Shown: positions 26,991 through 35,932, numbered from the stretch's first letter. The stretch is DNA of 64,000 bases from Acidobacteriota bacterium (GCA_017307505.1 JAFKEE010000034.1:62001-126000); one strand, 5' to 3'. Numbers and translations: made by a program. Notes: generated from the sequence alone by a model not told the origin.

Positions 26991-28928
26991 ATGTCTCTGT
27001 TTGCTCCGGCGGTCATCCTTAGCGCATTCCTTTTGTTCCTCATCCAGCCGTTGGCCGGCAAGCAGATGCTTCCGCTGTTTGGCGGTTCGGCCGCGGTGTG
27101 GAGCGCGTGCCTGCTCTTCTTCCAGTTCGCCCTGCTCGCCGGCTATCTGTATGCGCACGCCATCACGCGCTGGCTGCGCCCCAAACACCAGGCGATCTTT
27201 CACGGAGCCATGGTCCTGGGCTGTCTGGCGGCGCCTCGCGCTGAACTTTCCACCGGAACCGGATCCCTGCATCTGATCTATGCACTCACCACCACGGTGG
27301 GGCTCCGTTATCTCCTGCTCTCCGCCACCAGTCCGCTGCTGCAGCACTGGCATGCGACGCTGAACCCCGCGGGCCGGTCTTACCGGCTTTCCGCCTGGTC
27401 GAACGCGGCCTGTGCCGTGGCGCTGCTGAGTTTTCCCCTCTTCTGGGAAGCGCGTTTCGGAGTAAGGGAACTGGAACGGTGGTGGGGCTGGGCCTTCGCG
27501 CTGGAGGCGGTGCTGTTGATGCTGTCGGCAGCTGTGGTCTACCGCTCCGGAGCGTCCAATCCCCCGGTCGGCCTGATCAGCGGAACCTCCTGGCCGATGC
27601 GTGCCAAATGGCTGGCCTGGCCGGCCCTTGCCTCCGCCTTCCTGATGGCGACCTCCACGCATCTGTGCCAGATTGTGGCTCCGGCGCCGCTGCTGTGGGT
27701 GGTCCCGCTGCTGGTCTACCTGATGAGTTTCGTCGCCGTTTTTGAGCGGGAGTGGTACAAGCCCTCCTTTGGCGCCGTAATGGGGCTGACCGGCCTGCTG
27801 ATGATGGCGGGGGCAATGCTGTATCTGGACCTGCAGGCAGCGCTGATCCTGAAGGTCACGCTTTACGCCGGTGGCCTGTTCGTTCTCTGCCTCTTCTGCC
27901 ACGGCGAACTGGCCTCGGTGAAACCGGAGCGTGAGCGGATCACCAGTTACTGGACCCACGTCGCGGCGGGCGGAGCCCTGGGCTCCCTGGCGATTGGGTT
28001 CGCTTCGCCCATGCTGCTACGCGGCTATTTCGAACTTCCGCTTCTGATGGCGGCCGTGGGCGCCCTGTGTTTCTGGCGGATGCGGCGGCTTTCGCGGTTT
28101 GTGCGCCAGGGGGCGGCGATTGCGGCGGTCCTGGCCGCCACGCCTGCCCTGGCGCTGGTCACCGGCTACTACTCCGGGCTGGTGGAGGCGGGCCGCAATT
28201 TCTACGGCAGCTTGCGGATCCTCGATGAACCGGCCCGGGCGGGCCGTCCTCCCCTGCGCAAGATGCTCAACGGACTGGTGACACACGGCACGCAGTTTCA
28301 AGCGCCCGACCGGGAGATGGAGCCGACCACCTACTATGGCCGGATGAGCGGCGCGGGCCTGGAACTGTCCCGAGCCAGCGGCCCCCGGCATGTGGGTGTG
28401 ATCGGACTGGGTGCTGGTACCCTGGCCGCCTACGGCCGCACCGGCGACCGGTTCCGGTTCTACGAAATCAACCCGCTGGTGATCGAAATTGCGCGGCGGG
28501 ACTTTTCCTACCTCCGGCGTACGCAGGCGGCGGTCGAAGTCGTGGAAGGGGATGCGCGGCTCACCTTAGCCCAGGAACAGCCGCAACAGTTTGATCTGTT
28601 GCTGGTAGACGCCTTCTCCGGCGATTCGATTCCCGCGCATCTTCTGACTCGTGAGGCTTTTAGCGTGTACCGGCGGCATCTGAAGCCGGACGGTGTGCTG
28701 GCTTTGCATGTCTCGAATCAGTTCCTGGATCTCGAACCTGAGGTCCGGGCCCTGGCGGCCGATGCGGGCTTGGGTTGCAGCCGGGTGGCAAATTCGCCTC
28801 AGCCAGAAGCCGGGGTCTTTGGGGCGGCTTGGATGCTCGTGCGCGGACCGGCCCGGGCAGGGGCCTCCGCCCAACACTTCCCGGTCTGGACCGACGACTG
28901 GAGTTCGGTTCTGGCGGTGCTGAAATAG
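26991..28928 (+). CDS. Membrane-fused spermidine synthase-like protein
   Basis: A 645-residue fusion. Residues 1-400 contain about ten membrane helices. Residues about 410-645 form a spermidine-synthase-type methyltransferase fold with SAM-binding motif GVIGLGAGTLAAYG (about 468-481), the acidic strand RFYEINPLVIE, and LLLVDAFSGDSIPAHLLT (about 536-553). The family transfers aminopropyl groups or uses the fold otherwise; in membrane-fused members the true reaction is unknown. The gene is preceded by mscL in the same direction but has its own -10 box. Confidence 0.88.
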   Translation: MSLFAPAVILSAFLLFLIQPLAGKQMLPLFGGSAAVWSACLLFFQFALLAGYLYAHAITRWLRPKHQAIFHGAMVLGCLAAPRAELSTGTGSLHLIYALTTTVGLRYLLLSATSPLLQHWHATLNPAGRSYRLSAWSNAACAVALLSFPLFWEARFGVRELERWWGWAFALEAVLLMLSAAVVYRSGASNPPVGLISGTSWPMRAKWLAWPALASAFLMATSTHLCQIVAPAPLLWVVPLLVYLMSFVAVFEREWYKPSFGAVMGLTGLLMMAGAMLYLDLQAALILKVTLYAGGLFVLCLFCHGELASVKPERERITSYWTHVAAGGALGSLAIGFASPMLLRGYFELPLLMAAVGALCFWRMRRLSRFVRQGAAIAAVLAATPALALVTGYYSGLVEAGRNFYGSLRILDEPARAGRPPLRKMLNGLVTHGTQFQAPDREMEPTTYYGRMSGAGLELSRASGPRHVGVIGLGAGTLAAYGRTGDRFRFYEINPLVIEIARRDFSYLRRTQAAVEVVEGDARLTLAQEQPQQFDLLLVDAFSGDSIPAHLLTREAFSVYRRHLKPDGVLALHVSNQFLDLEPEVRALAADAGLGCSRVANSPQPEAGVFGAAWMLVRGPARAGASAQHFPVWTDDWSSVLAVLK

Positions 28929-29060
28929 GTCTCTTCCAGCGTCCGGCGGAGCAGTTCCGAAACTCGACTTGCATTGGCCCCTCCTTTTCAGGCAATCTGA
29001 AAGGTTTCTCTTTCCTCTCATCGGACATTCGTGATTGGGGAGGGTCCGACAGGCGGATTC

Positions 29061-30017
29061 ATGAAGCTTCGAGTTCTATATCACGATCATTGTTTTGACG
29101 GCGCGGCGTCGGCTGCATTCTTCAGCCGTTTCGCGAGAGAGCGCTTCTACCCGGCGGCGGACTTCGCCTACACCGGCATGGCGCACAAGGCCTCTCAGCT
29201 CTTTGAGGACTCGCTTTTTGATGGCGACGAAAACGCCATCGTGGATTTCAAGTACTCGAACAACGACAGGCTGACCTGGTGGTTCGATCACCATCAGAGC
29301 GCGTTTCTCTCGCACAGCGATCAATTGGATTTCGAGGCGAAGAAAGACCAGCGGCGGTTCTACTTTGATCCGACCTACCGCTCGTGCACGGAGTTCATCG
29401 CGCACGTGGCGCGCACTACCTATGGCTACGAGGCCCCGGATCTGGCCGATCTCGTACATTGGGCCGGAATCATCGATGGCGCGCTTTACAAGAGCGCCGG
29501 CGAAGCCGTGGCGATGGCCGAGCCCGCAATGAAGCTGACCCTCGTGATCGAGGCGTCCAAGGGATCGGCCCTCGTGCAACGCATCATCGGCATGATGCAG
29601 ACGAAGAAGCTGTCCGAGATCATGGCGGATCCTGAGATTTGCGCCACCTTCCAGCCCCTGCACGAGCGGCATGTGCGCTCCATCGACGTGATCGGACGCC
29701 TGGGCCACTGCACCGACGGTGTCATCTACTTCGACGTCGCCGATTACGACATGGAAGGGTACAACAAGTTCGTTCCCTATTCGCTCTTTCCCCAGGCGAT
29801 CTATACCGTATCGGTGAGCCTGGCGAGTTTCCGGACGAAGGTGAGTGTCGGCTCGAACCCATGGGCGCCGGTCGAACCGACGCACAACCTGGCCACAATC
29901 TGTGAGCGGTACGGCGGCGGCGGGCACCCGCGTGTGGGCGCCATCAGCTTCGAGCCATCGCAGGTGGAGGAAGCCCGGCGGGTAGCCAAGGAGATTGTGC
30001 AGGAATTGCGCAGCTAA
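29061..30017 (+). CDS. DHH-family phosphoesterase
   Basis: A 318-residue soluble protein of the DHH/DHHA1 superfamily. Metal ligands are visible in HDHCFDG (Asp9, Asp13), in VDFKYSNND (Asp62) and in the signature WFDHHQS (Asp76-His77-His78). The C-terminal DHHA1 motif GGGGHPRVGAISF lies near residue 287. Relatives degrade short oligonucleotides (nanoRNase), pAp or cyclic dinucleotides, or polyphosphate; no PAS/GGDEF or CBS domain is attached, so the substrate is open. The ATG at 29061 follows a weak AGGCGG site. The stop codon interlocks with that of the convergent gene (4-nt overlap). Confidence 0.9.
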   Translation: MKLRVLYHDHCFDGAASAAFFSRFARERFYPAADFAYTGMAHKASQLFEDSLFDGDENAIVDFKYSNNDRLTWWFDHHQSAFLSHSDQLDFEAKKDQRRFYFDPTYRSCTEFIAHVARTTYGYEAPDLADLVHWAGIIDGALYKSAGEAVAMAEPAMKLTLVIEASKGSALVQRIIGMMQTKKLSEIMADPEICATFQPLHERHVRSIDVIGRLGHCTDGVIYFDVADYDMEGYNKFVPYSLFPQAIYTVSVSLASFRTKVSVGSNPWAPVEPTHNLATICERYGGGGHPRVGAISFEPSQVEEARRVAKEIVQELRS

Positions 30018-30409
30018 ACGCGCGGCGGCAGCTTGCAGGCCGCCGGAGCCAGGCGGCCGCGGTGGCGCACAATCAGGCGGTAAACCCAGCGTGTGACTGG
30101 TTGCAGCGCCTGTAGGAGCGCAGCCTCTCCGCCATGGCCCGAGGCCCGCAGGACCGCTGTGACGGCACGGCTCCCGCCCAGAACTTCTCCGTCTGCGCCG
30201 ATCCATAGAACCTGTTCGCGCGCCGTGTCCCGCACGGGGCGCGGCAGATCAGAAAGCAGAGACTGAACGGGTTGCGCGGCGAAGGGCCGCACGCTGTGCC
30301 GGTGCAGCCACTCCACGGAATTCGCACAGAAACCGCACTCACCATCCCACAGCAGGACATTCCGGACCGCCTCCACACGGCAGCCGCGGAAAGTCTCGGG
30401 CACGCTCAT
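30014..30409 (-). CDS. DCC1-like thiol-disulfide oxidoreductase family protein (DUF393)
   Basis: A 131-residue protein with the thioredoxin-like redox motif in LLWDGECGFCANSVEW (Cys pair near residue 25-28), the signature of the DCC1/DUF393 family. Later GGSRAVTAVLRASG and an RLAP-type tail are also typical. It starts inside the stop codon of the upstream radical SAM gene (ATGA, 30406-30409), so the two are translationally coupled. A redox partner or cysteine supplier for that enzyme is plausible but unproven. Confidence 0.88.
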   Translation of the reverse strand: MSVPETFRGCRVEAVRNVLLWDGECGFCANSVEWLHRHSVRPFAAQPVQSLLSDLPRPVRDTAREQVLWIGADGEVLGGSRAVTAVLRASGHGGEAALLQALQPVTRWVYRLIVRHRGRLAPAACKLPPRV

Positions 30410-31449
30410 CGGCTGGCGGATTGGATACGTACCAGAGGTTGTTCAGGCTGCGGTTCGAACGGCCGAGTATCCGGCAGGGTCTGAGGGGAGCGCCAGAAGT
30501 CGAAATAGGAGACGTAGTGGACGCAACTGACGGTGCAGTGCGGCGCGCACGCCTTCTCTGTGTTGTACTCGCGGCGGATATCGGTGACCGTGTACTCGCT
30601 GAGAGGCTTGGCCGGATAACCGCGCTGCTGGCTGCAGTAGTGAACCAGGCCGTCCTCGCAGACGTAGATGTAGCGGGCGCCGGCGCGGCAGCGCCAGTCG
30701 TTCGGCTCGCCGTTGGCGATCTTCTCCTGGAAGAAGCTGAGCTGCGAGAAATTGCGCTTCTCCAGGGCTTTCACGGCGAGATAGATCTCGCGTTCCTTGG
30801 GCGAAAGCGGCTTCAGCTGTCCGCCCCCGTCGTGAATGATGCCGATGGTGGATGAGAATCCAAGCTCGATCGCGCGTTTCGCGATGACCAGCGCTTCGTC
30901 GGGGTTCTTGATGCCGCCGCCCACGACGGAGTTGATGTTCACATGGAACAACGCATTCTGGGCGAGCAGTTGGAGTTTCTTGTCGAGAACTTTGAGACTC
31001 TTCTTCGACACGTCGTCCGGCATGACGTTGTCGATGGAGATCTGCATATGGTCCAGCCCGGCATTGTTGAGCCGCTGGATGCGCTCCGCCGTGAGCAGAT
31101 AGCCGTTCGTGATGAGGCCGGTGACCGCCCCCGTATTCCGAATGCGGCGGATGATCTGGTCGAGGTCGGGATGCAACAGCGGTTCGCCGCCGCTGATGGT
31201 AATGATGCTGGTACCCAGGCGTCCGAGGTCATCGACGCGCTGCAGCATCACCTCGGTGTCCACAGGCTTGGAGAAGTCGTCGTATTCGTTGCAGTAGGTG
31301 CACGAGAGGTTACAGCGCCGAATCGGAATGATGTGCGCCATGATGGGGTGGTCCTTATGGACTGCGCCCCATGCGATCATCTTCAATTCGCGCAATCTGC
31401 GCTTGAGTGCTGCCCAGTCTCGGCGGGCCCGGAAGCCGTGGTCCGACAT
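30406..31449 (-). CDS. Radical SAM protein with C-terminal cysteine cluster
   Basis: A 347-residue enzyme. Radical SAM core motif RRCNLSCTYCNE (Cys46, Cys50, Cys53), ITISGGEPLLHPD and SIDNVMPDD follow the usual order. A C-terminal set of cysteines (WRCRAG, YVCEDGLVHYCSQ, CAPHCTVSCVHY) suggests a second iron-sulfur cluster of SPASM or twitch type. The best general comparison is the HpnH/MoaA-like group, but the HpnH signature is not present and the substrate is unknown. Coupled by ATGA overlap to the DCC1 gene. Confidence 0.88.
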   Translation of the reverse strand: MSDHGFRARRDWAALKRRLRELKMIAWGAVHKDHPIMAHIIPIRRCNLSCTYCNEYDDFSKPVDTEVMLQRVDDLGRLGTSIITISGGEPLLHPDLDQIIRRIRNTGAVTGLITNGYLLTAERIQRLNNAGLDHMQISIDNVMPDDVSKKSLKVLDKKLQLLAQNALFHVNINSVVGGGIKNPDEALVIAKRAIELGFSSTIGIIHDGGGQLKPLSPKEREIYLAVKALEKRNFSQLSFFQEKIANGEPNDWRCRAGARYIYVCEDGLVHYCSQQRGYPAKPLSEYTVTDIRREYNTEKACAPHCTVSCVHYVSYFDFWRSPQTLPDTRPFEPQPEQPLVRIQSASR

Positions 31450-31576
31450 TTTCTAATGCCTATTATCCACGATGCATGGAAAATGTCGTAGGATTCCACA
31501 GCGAGCCGTTCAGAAGGCTGGGCGAATGGCGCAAATCGAGGGCTGAGATGCACCACCCGCCGGTTGAAGTGCCACG

Positions 31577-32362
31577 TTACTGCTTGGGTGGAGCTTTCTT
31601 CTCGTCCTTTTTCTCGTCCACCACGTCGCCGAAGGTGATGGTCGACTCGGCCTTGAACTGCTTGTAGTCCTTATAAGTTAGGACCATCTTGATCGGCACC
31701 GGACCGGACTCGAAATTGAGGGTATCGTTCGACACCGTGTACGTCGGGAACCAGTACTTGCCGTCGATCTGCTCCCGGTAGGTTTCGAACTTGGGGAACC
31801 GCTGGTTCGTCAGGCGCTTGCCGATGCCCGTGCCCCGGCCGTAGGTTTTCACGATCTGCATGTCGCGGTCATCCACCCAGATGAGGCCCGCGAAGTAACG
31901 CTGCCCCTCCACCATCTTGCGGGGCTTCACGGCAAAGCTGAAACAAGTAATCTCATCCACGTTTTCGCGGCCCAGATAGCGGATGTTGTAGTTCGGGAGG
32001 TCCTTGGTGGTCAGCACGAAAGGCTGCACATTGCGGATGTCCTGCTCGTCTTCCGGGGTGAACTGCACCATCTGCAGGGTATTCATCGGAGCGTAAGTGA
32101 CACGCTCAGTCCGCTTCCCGTCCGCTGTGAAGACGATGTCGGCCTCCATCTCCAGCTTTCCGGCCGAACGCCCGCCGGGGCCGAGTTCGTCGAAACGGTA
32201 CTTCTGGTGATAGGTGTAGCGCTCGCGGGCCTGCTGGAATTCCGCTTCCTTGGCAGCAAAACGGTTGATGATCTCCTGGACTTCCTGTTCGGAGGGTTCC
32301 TTGTTCTGGTCGATGGCCCAGCCGGGCATGGTGAGCAGTAAACCGAGCATTAGGTAGCGCAT
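31577..32362 (-). CDS. Exported outer-membrane lipoprotein-carrier-like protein
   Basis: A 261-residue protein with signal peptide (MRYLMLGLLLTMPGWAI) and a strong AAGGAGAGG ribosome site. The rest is beta-rich with the pattern of LolA/LolB-type or outer-membrane lipoprotein-sorting proteins (ADIVFTADGKRTERVTY, GLIWVDDRDMQIVKTYG, YWFPTYTVSND). A charged Lys/Glu tail ends it. Related acidobacterial proteins are annotated only generically. Possible role in moving or sensing lipids in the periplasm; assigned on fold resemblance only. Confidence 0.75.
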   Translation of the reverse strand: MRYLMLGLLLTMPGWAIDQNKEPSEQEVQEIINRFAAKEAEFQQARERYTYHQKYRFDELGPGGRSAGKLEMEADIVFTADGKRTERVTYAPMNTLQMVQFTPEDEQDIRNVQPFVLTTKDLPNYNIRYLGRENVDEITCFSFAVKPRKMVEGQRYFAGLIWVDDRDMQIVKTYGRGTGIGKRLTNQRFPKFETYREQIDGKYWFPTYTVSNDTLNFESGPVPIKMVLTYKDYKQFKAESTITFGDVVDEKKDEKKAPPKQ

Positions 32363-32404
32363 CTGAAATCCCTCTCCTTAATGATGGTCGGCGCAGGCGG
32401 CGGG

Positions 32405-33580
32405 TTACGAGAGAAGTTGCTTGGCGATGGTCAGCATCTGCATGTTGCTGGTGCCTTCATAGATACGCCCTATCTTCGCATCGCGGTAAAGTTTTTCCAC
32501 AGGGTAATCCTTTGTGAAGCCGACGCCTCCGAAGATTTCAACGGCCCGCGAGGCGACTGTCTCGGCCACCTGCGAGGACCAGTACTTGGCCATGGCTGCT
32601 TCCTGCAGGAAGGGCCGACCGGAGTCGCGCAGCCGGGCGGCGTTGTAGACCAGCAATCGCGACGTTTCCACGTCCGTGGCCATGCGCGCAAGGTCCAGTT
32701 GGATCGCCTGGAACTCGGCGATCGCCTTGCCGAACTGCTTGCGCTGCTTGGCATAGGCGATGGAATGACTCAGCGCGCCTTGCGCCAGTCCGGTCATCTG
32801 GGCGCCAATGCCGATGCGGCCCTCGTTGAGGGTCTCGATGGCGATTTTGTAGCCCTTGCCGATTTCGCCCAGGATGTTGGCTCGGGGGACGCGGACGGAA
32901 TCGAGGATCAGTTCGCAGGTGGACGACGCGCGGATGCCCAGTTTGTCCTCTTTGCGGCCCACCGTGAAACCCGCCATCCCTCGCTCTACCACGAAGCAGG
33001 TGATGCCCTTGTAGCCCGCCTCCGGGTTGACCGTAGCGAAGACAAGGTAAAGACCCGCCTCGTAGGCATTGGTGATCCACAGCTTGCGCCCGGTGACCAG
33101 GTAATCATCGCCATCCGGCACAGCACGAGTCGTGAGGGCGAATGCGTCGGAACCCGCTCCGGCTTCCGACAGAGCGTAAGAGGCTGTGGTGTCAGTAGCC
33201 AACCGGGGCAGCCAGCGGCGCTTCTGCTCCACTGTGGCCCAGCGCACCACGGCATTGTTCACAAGCGTATTCTGAACGTCGACGATCACACCCGCGCTGG
33301 GATCGACCGCCGCAATCTCTTCAATCGCAATCAACGCCTGGAGGAACGTGCCGCCCTGGCCCCCATATTCCTCCGGAATCTCGATGCCCATCAGTCCGAG
33401 TTCGAAGAACTGCGCCAGCAGTCGCTTGTCGAACAGGCCCGCCTCGTCCATTTCACGGACCTTGGGTGCGAGTTCCTTGCGGGCGAACTGGCGTATGGTG
33501 TCGCGGAATAACTGGTCGTCGTCGCTCAGCACGGTGAGCGGACGAACCGCCGGCTCAGTCGTCATCCCCTGGTTCGACAT
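32405..33580 (-). CDS. Acyl-CoA dehydrogenase (short/branched-chain type)
   Basis: A 391-residue FAD enzyme that introduces a 2,3 double bond in acyl-CoA, passing electrons to ETF. Visible: ALSEAGAGSDAFAL and KLWITNA (FAD/substrate sites), the family motif FGGVGFTKDYPVEKLYRDAKIG, and the catalytic base Glu375 in RIYEGTSNMQ. The wording is close to short/branched-chain enzymes. No ETF or other beta-oxidation gene lies nearby. Its start codon is 14 bp from that of the divergent GatC-like gene; a TG-G-TCTAAT box ends 6 nt before the ATG. In-frame ATG at 33565 is an alternative. Confidence 0.93.
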   Translation of the reverse strand: MSNQGMTTEPAVRPLTVLSDDDQLFRDTIRQFARKELAPKVREMDEAGLFDKRLLAQFFELGLMGIEIPEEYGGQGGTFLQALIAIEEIAAVDPSAGVIVDVQNTLVNNAVVRWATVEQKRRWLPRLATDTTASYALSEAGAGSDAFALTTRAVPDGDDYLVTGRKLWITNAYEAGLYLVFATVNPEAGYKGITCFVVERGMAGFTVGRKEDKLGIRASSTCELILDSVRVPRANILGEIGKGYKIAIETLNEGRIGIGAQMTGLAQGALSHSIAYAKQRKQFGKAIAEFQAIQLDLARMATDVETSRLLVYNAARLRDSGRPFLQEAAMAKYWSSQVAETVASRAVEIFGGVGFTKDYPVEKLYRDAKIGRIYEGTSNMQMLTIAKQLLS

Positions 33581-33595
33581 GCAATCATTAGACCA
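33580..33595. promoter_or_regulatory. Overlapping divergent -10 boxes between start codons 14 bp apart
   Basis: Minus strand: TG-G-TCTAAT (33595-33587) ends 6 nt before the ATG at 33580. Plus strand: TG-C-AATCAT (33580-33588) ends 6 nt before the ATG at 33595. Neither gene has a Shine-Dalgarno sequence. The minus box is the better match. Confidence 0.45.
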
Positions 33596-33786
33596 TGTCT
33601 ATCAGTCTGGGTCCCGACTGGAAAACGCTGGCGGCGGCGCAAAAACTGGAGCTGCCGGATCAGTCCATAGCGCGCCTGGAAGAGCTGGGCAAGACCATGC
33701 TCGGCCTGCGCGGCATGATCGATTGGACGGAAGAGCCGGCGCAGGTTTTCCAGGTGCTGGAAGTGAACGAAGGGGACGCGGAATGA
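33595..33786 (+). CDS. Small GatC-like protein
   Basis: A 63-residue helical protein whose stop codon overlaps the amidase start (ATGA). Its position before a GatA-like amidase, its size and its helix pattern (LELPDQSIARLEELGKTMLGLR) suggest a reduced GatC-like companion that stabilises the amidase, similar to small partners of some amidase-signature enzymes. The family assignment is weak because the sequence is short. No other function can be proposed. Confidence 0.6.
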   Translation: MSISLGPDWKTLAAAQKLELPDQSIARLEELGKTMLGLRGMIDWTEEPAQVFQVLEVNEGDAE

Positions 33787-35174
33787 CGGCCCTGGAAGCG
33801 GCGGCGGCCCTCCGCGCCCGCAAGGTGAGCTCCGTTGAGCTGACTGTGCAATGCCTGGCCCAGATCGAGAAGTTGAATCCAACGCTGAACGCCTTCATCA
33901 CGGTGACCGCCACGACAGCCCTGGCCGAGGCCCGCAAGGCGGACGAGGAATTGTCCAGGGGCCAGGATCGCGGTCCGTTGCACGGGATACCTGTCGCCCA
34001 CAAGGATCTGCTGTGTACGAACGGGGTCCGCACCACCTCGGGCTCGAAGGTGTTCTCGAGCTACATCCCGAACTTTGACGCGGCCGTGGTGGAGCGCTGG
34101 CGCGAGGCCGGTGCGGTGATGCTGGGCAAGACCGGCCTGCACGAGCATGCCTACGGCATCACTTCGACAAACCCCCATTTCGGTGCGATCCGGAATCCCT
34201 GGAATCCTGAATGCATCCCCGGCGGATCGTCGGGCGGCTCCGCCGTGGCGGTGGCCACCGGAATGGCCTTGCTGGCGACGGGCAGCGACACGGGCGGCTC
34301 CATCCGTGTGCCGGCGTCCTACTGCGGCATCGCGGGCATCAAGGCGACATTTGGACGCGTCTCCAAGTTTGGAGCGTTGCCGCTGGGCTTTACCCTCGAC
34401 CATATGGGGCCGCTGGGCCGGACTGTGAGGGACGTGGCCGTGGCACTCCAGGCCATGGCCGGCTTCGACAGGCGCGACAGCACCAGCGTGAACCGGCCGG
34501 TGCCGGATTATCTGCCGCCGGAAGGGGAGATCTCGCTGAAGGGCGTCAAAATTGGGATGCCGGTGAACTTCTTCTACGAGAAGCTCGATCCGCAGGTGGA
34601 CAATGCCGTGCACTTCATGGCGTACACAGCGCAGGATCTGGGCGCGGAACTCGTGGATGTGCGCGTGCCGGACGGACGTCAGTTGAATACGGTGGCGCAG
34701 GTGACCCTGCTGGCGGAAGCCGCCTCGGTGCACGAGCCGTATATCCGCAAGCAGCGGTCCTCCTACGGCGATGATGTGCGAACGCTCATCGACATGGGCC
34801 GCGTGCTGCCGGCGACCGATTACCTCCAGGCGCAGCGGCTGCGTAAGCGGATGCTCGGCGTGTATCAGAACATCCTCAAGAGTGTGGACTGCCTGCTGGT
34901 GCCCAGCACGGCGATCTTCGCCCCGAAGATCGGACAGACTGAGGTTGAAATCGCAGGTTCGATGGAAGACACACGCCTCGCCAGCACCAAACTGGTGCGG
35001 GGTTTCAATGCTCTTGGTTTGCCCGTGGTTGCACTGCCGGCCGGCTTCTCCAATGCCGGGCTGCCCGTCGGCTGCCAGTTGGTGGGCCGGGCTTGGGCTG
35101 AGCGCGCCTTGCTGCGCATCGCGGCGGCGCTGGAGGACCGGGCTCCTCACTACAAACGCGCCTGGCAGGGCTAA
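33783..35174 (+). CDS. Amidase signature family enzyme (GatA-like)
   Basis: A 463-residue amidase. The Ser-cisSer-Lys triad is complete: Lys74 in VAHKDLLC, Ser149 in CIPGGSSGGSAVA and nucleophile Ser173 in DTGGSIRVPASYCG. The Gly/Ser signature matches GatA and other amidases. No gatB is in the window, so a role in tRNA amidation cannot be confirmed, and hydrolysis of small amides is equally possible. The start overlaps the stop of the GatC-like gene by 4 nt. The stop codon interlocks with that of the convergent AlkD-like gene. Confidence 0.93.
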   Translation: MTALEAAAALRARKVSSVELTVQCLAQIEKLNPTLNAFITVTATTALAEARKADEELSRGQDRGPLHGIPVAHKDLLCTNGVRTTSGSKVFSSYIPNFDAAVVERWREAGAVMLGKTGLHEHAYGITSTNPHFGAIRNPWNPECIPGGSSGGSAVAVATGMALLATGSDTGGSIRVPASYCGIAGIKATFGRVSKFGALPLGFTLDHMGPLGRTVRDVAVALQAMAGFDRRDSTSVNRPVPDYLPPEGEISLKGVKIGMPVNFFYEKLDPQVDNAVHFMAYTAQDLGAELVDVRVPDGRQLNTVAQVTLLAEAASVHEPYIRKQRSSYGDDVRTLIDMGRVLPATDYLQAQRLRKRMLGVYQNILKSVDCLLVPSTAIFAPKIGQTEVEIAGSMEDTRLASTKLVRGFNALGLPVVALPAGFSNAGLPVGCQLVGRAWAERALLRIAAALEDRAPHYKRAWQG

Positions 35175-35917
35175 CTGCGCCGGAAGGCGGCTTTGCGGGC
35201 TGGCGTCATCTTTTCGGTCGCGTACTGGTAGATCACCCGTGGCGCCTGGTCCTTGAATTCCATCAACAGGGCCTCAACGGGCTTGGGTTCGCGCTTCCAG
35301 GTCTCGCGCAGGAACCAGCCGAGGCCCTGTTGTACGACCCGCTCCGGATCCAGCATGAGGGGCCGGACAAAAGCCAGCAACTCCATGGTGGGCGCCGGCG
35401 TCTTGAGCAGCGAAAGCATGGCCACCGGTACGGCGCGCCGTTGAAAGCGCGCCGGAGATTGGCGCCAGGTGTCGAAGTCGCTCAGCGCCAAGCTGCCGCC
35501 CGCCAGGGCGGGGGAGAGTACTTCGGCGCACAGAACGTCGACGTGGGCCCAATTGCGAATGCCGCCGGCAAACCAGCGGGCGATGGACGGCAGCGCACGC
35601 CCGTCGAGCTGGCCGGAGAATGACTTCAGAAACCGGATTGCCAGCCCGCCCTCTTCATATTTGCCGCTGGCGAAAAGCTCCTCACCCAACAGCAGGAAGC
35701 CTTTCAAACCCAGCTTCGAGTGAGCCTCCAGCCAGCTGGTTTGTTGCTCGTTCCAGATGGGGTGGTTCTTGTCCAGCAGCCCCCAGGCGTCATAGCCTTC
35801 TTTGAAGTAGCGGGCATACTTGGTAGCGAGAGCGGGATTGGCATTGGCGGCACAGTAGGCACGGATCTCCGCGGCCAGAAGGGCCACCTCGCCGGACATG
35901 CTGTTCTTTGCGGACAT
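35171..35917 (-). CDS. DNA alkylation repair (AlkD-like) HEAT protein
   Basis: A 248-residue all-helical protein of the AlkD/DNA alkylation repair family: WFAGGIRNWAHVDVLCAEVL, WRQSPARFQRRAVPVAML and VVQQGLGWFLRETWKREP are the family landmarks (the Trp/Asp and Arg residues of the active cleft). AlkD glycosylases remove positively charged alkylated bases from DNA without base flipping; many relatives are untested. No ribosome site; TATCTT ends 9 nt before the ATG. A single gene, convergent with the amidase. Confidence 0.87.
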   Translation of the reverse strand: MSAKNSMSGEVALLAAEIRAYCAANANPALATKYARYFKEGYDAWGLLDKNHPIWNEQQTSWLEAHSKLGLKGFLLLGEELFASGKYEEGGLAIRFLKSFSGQLDGRALPSIARWFAGGIRNWAHVDVLCAEVLSPALAGGSLALSDFDTWRQSPARFQRRAVPVAMLSLLKTPAPTMELLAFVRPLMLDPERVVQQGLGWFLRETWKREPKPVEALLMEFKDQAPRVIYQYATEKMTPARKAAFRRS

Positions 35918-35926
35918 GGCGGTCTT

Positions 35927-35932
35927 AAGATA
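35927..35932 (-). promoter_or_regulatory. Possible leaderless -10 box of the AlkD-like gene
   Basis: TATCTT on the minus strand, 9 nt before the ATG at 35917; no Shine-Dalgarno sequence. Confidence 0.35.

Noticed and set aside
33660-35150. 496-codon open frame on the minus strand opposite the amidase
   Set aside because: Antisense to an amidase with a complete catalytic triad; composition rich in His/Arg/Gly as expected for a shadow frame.
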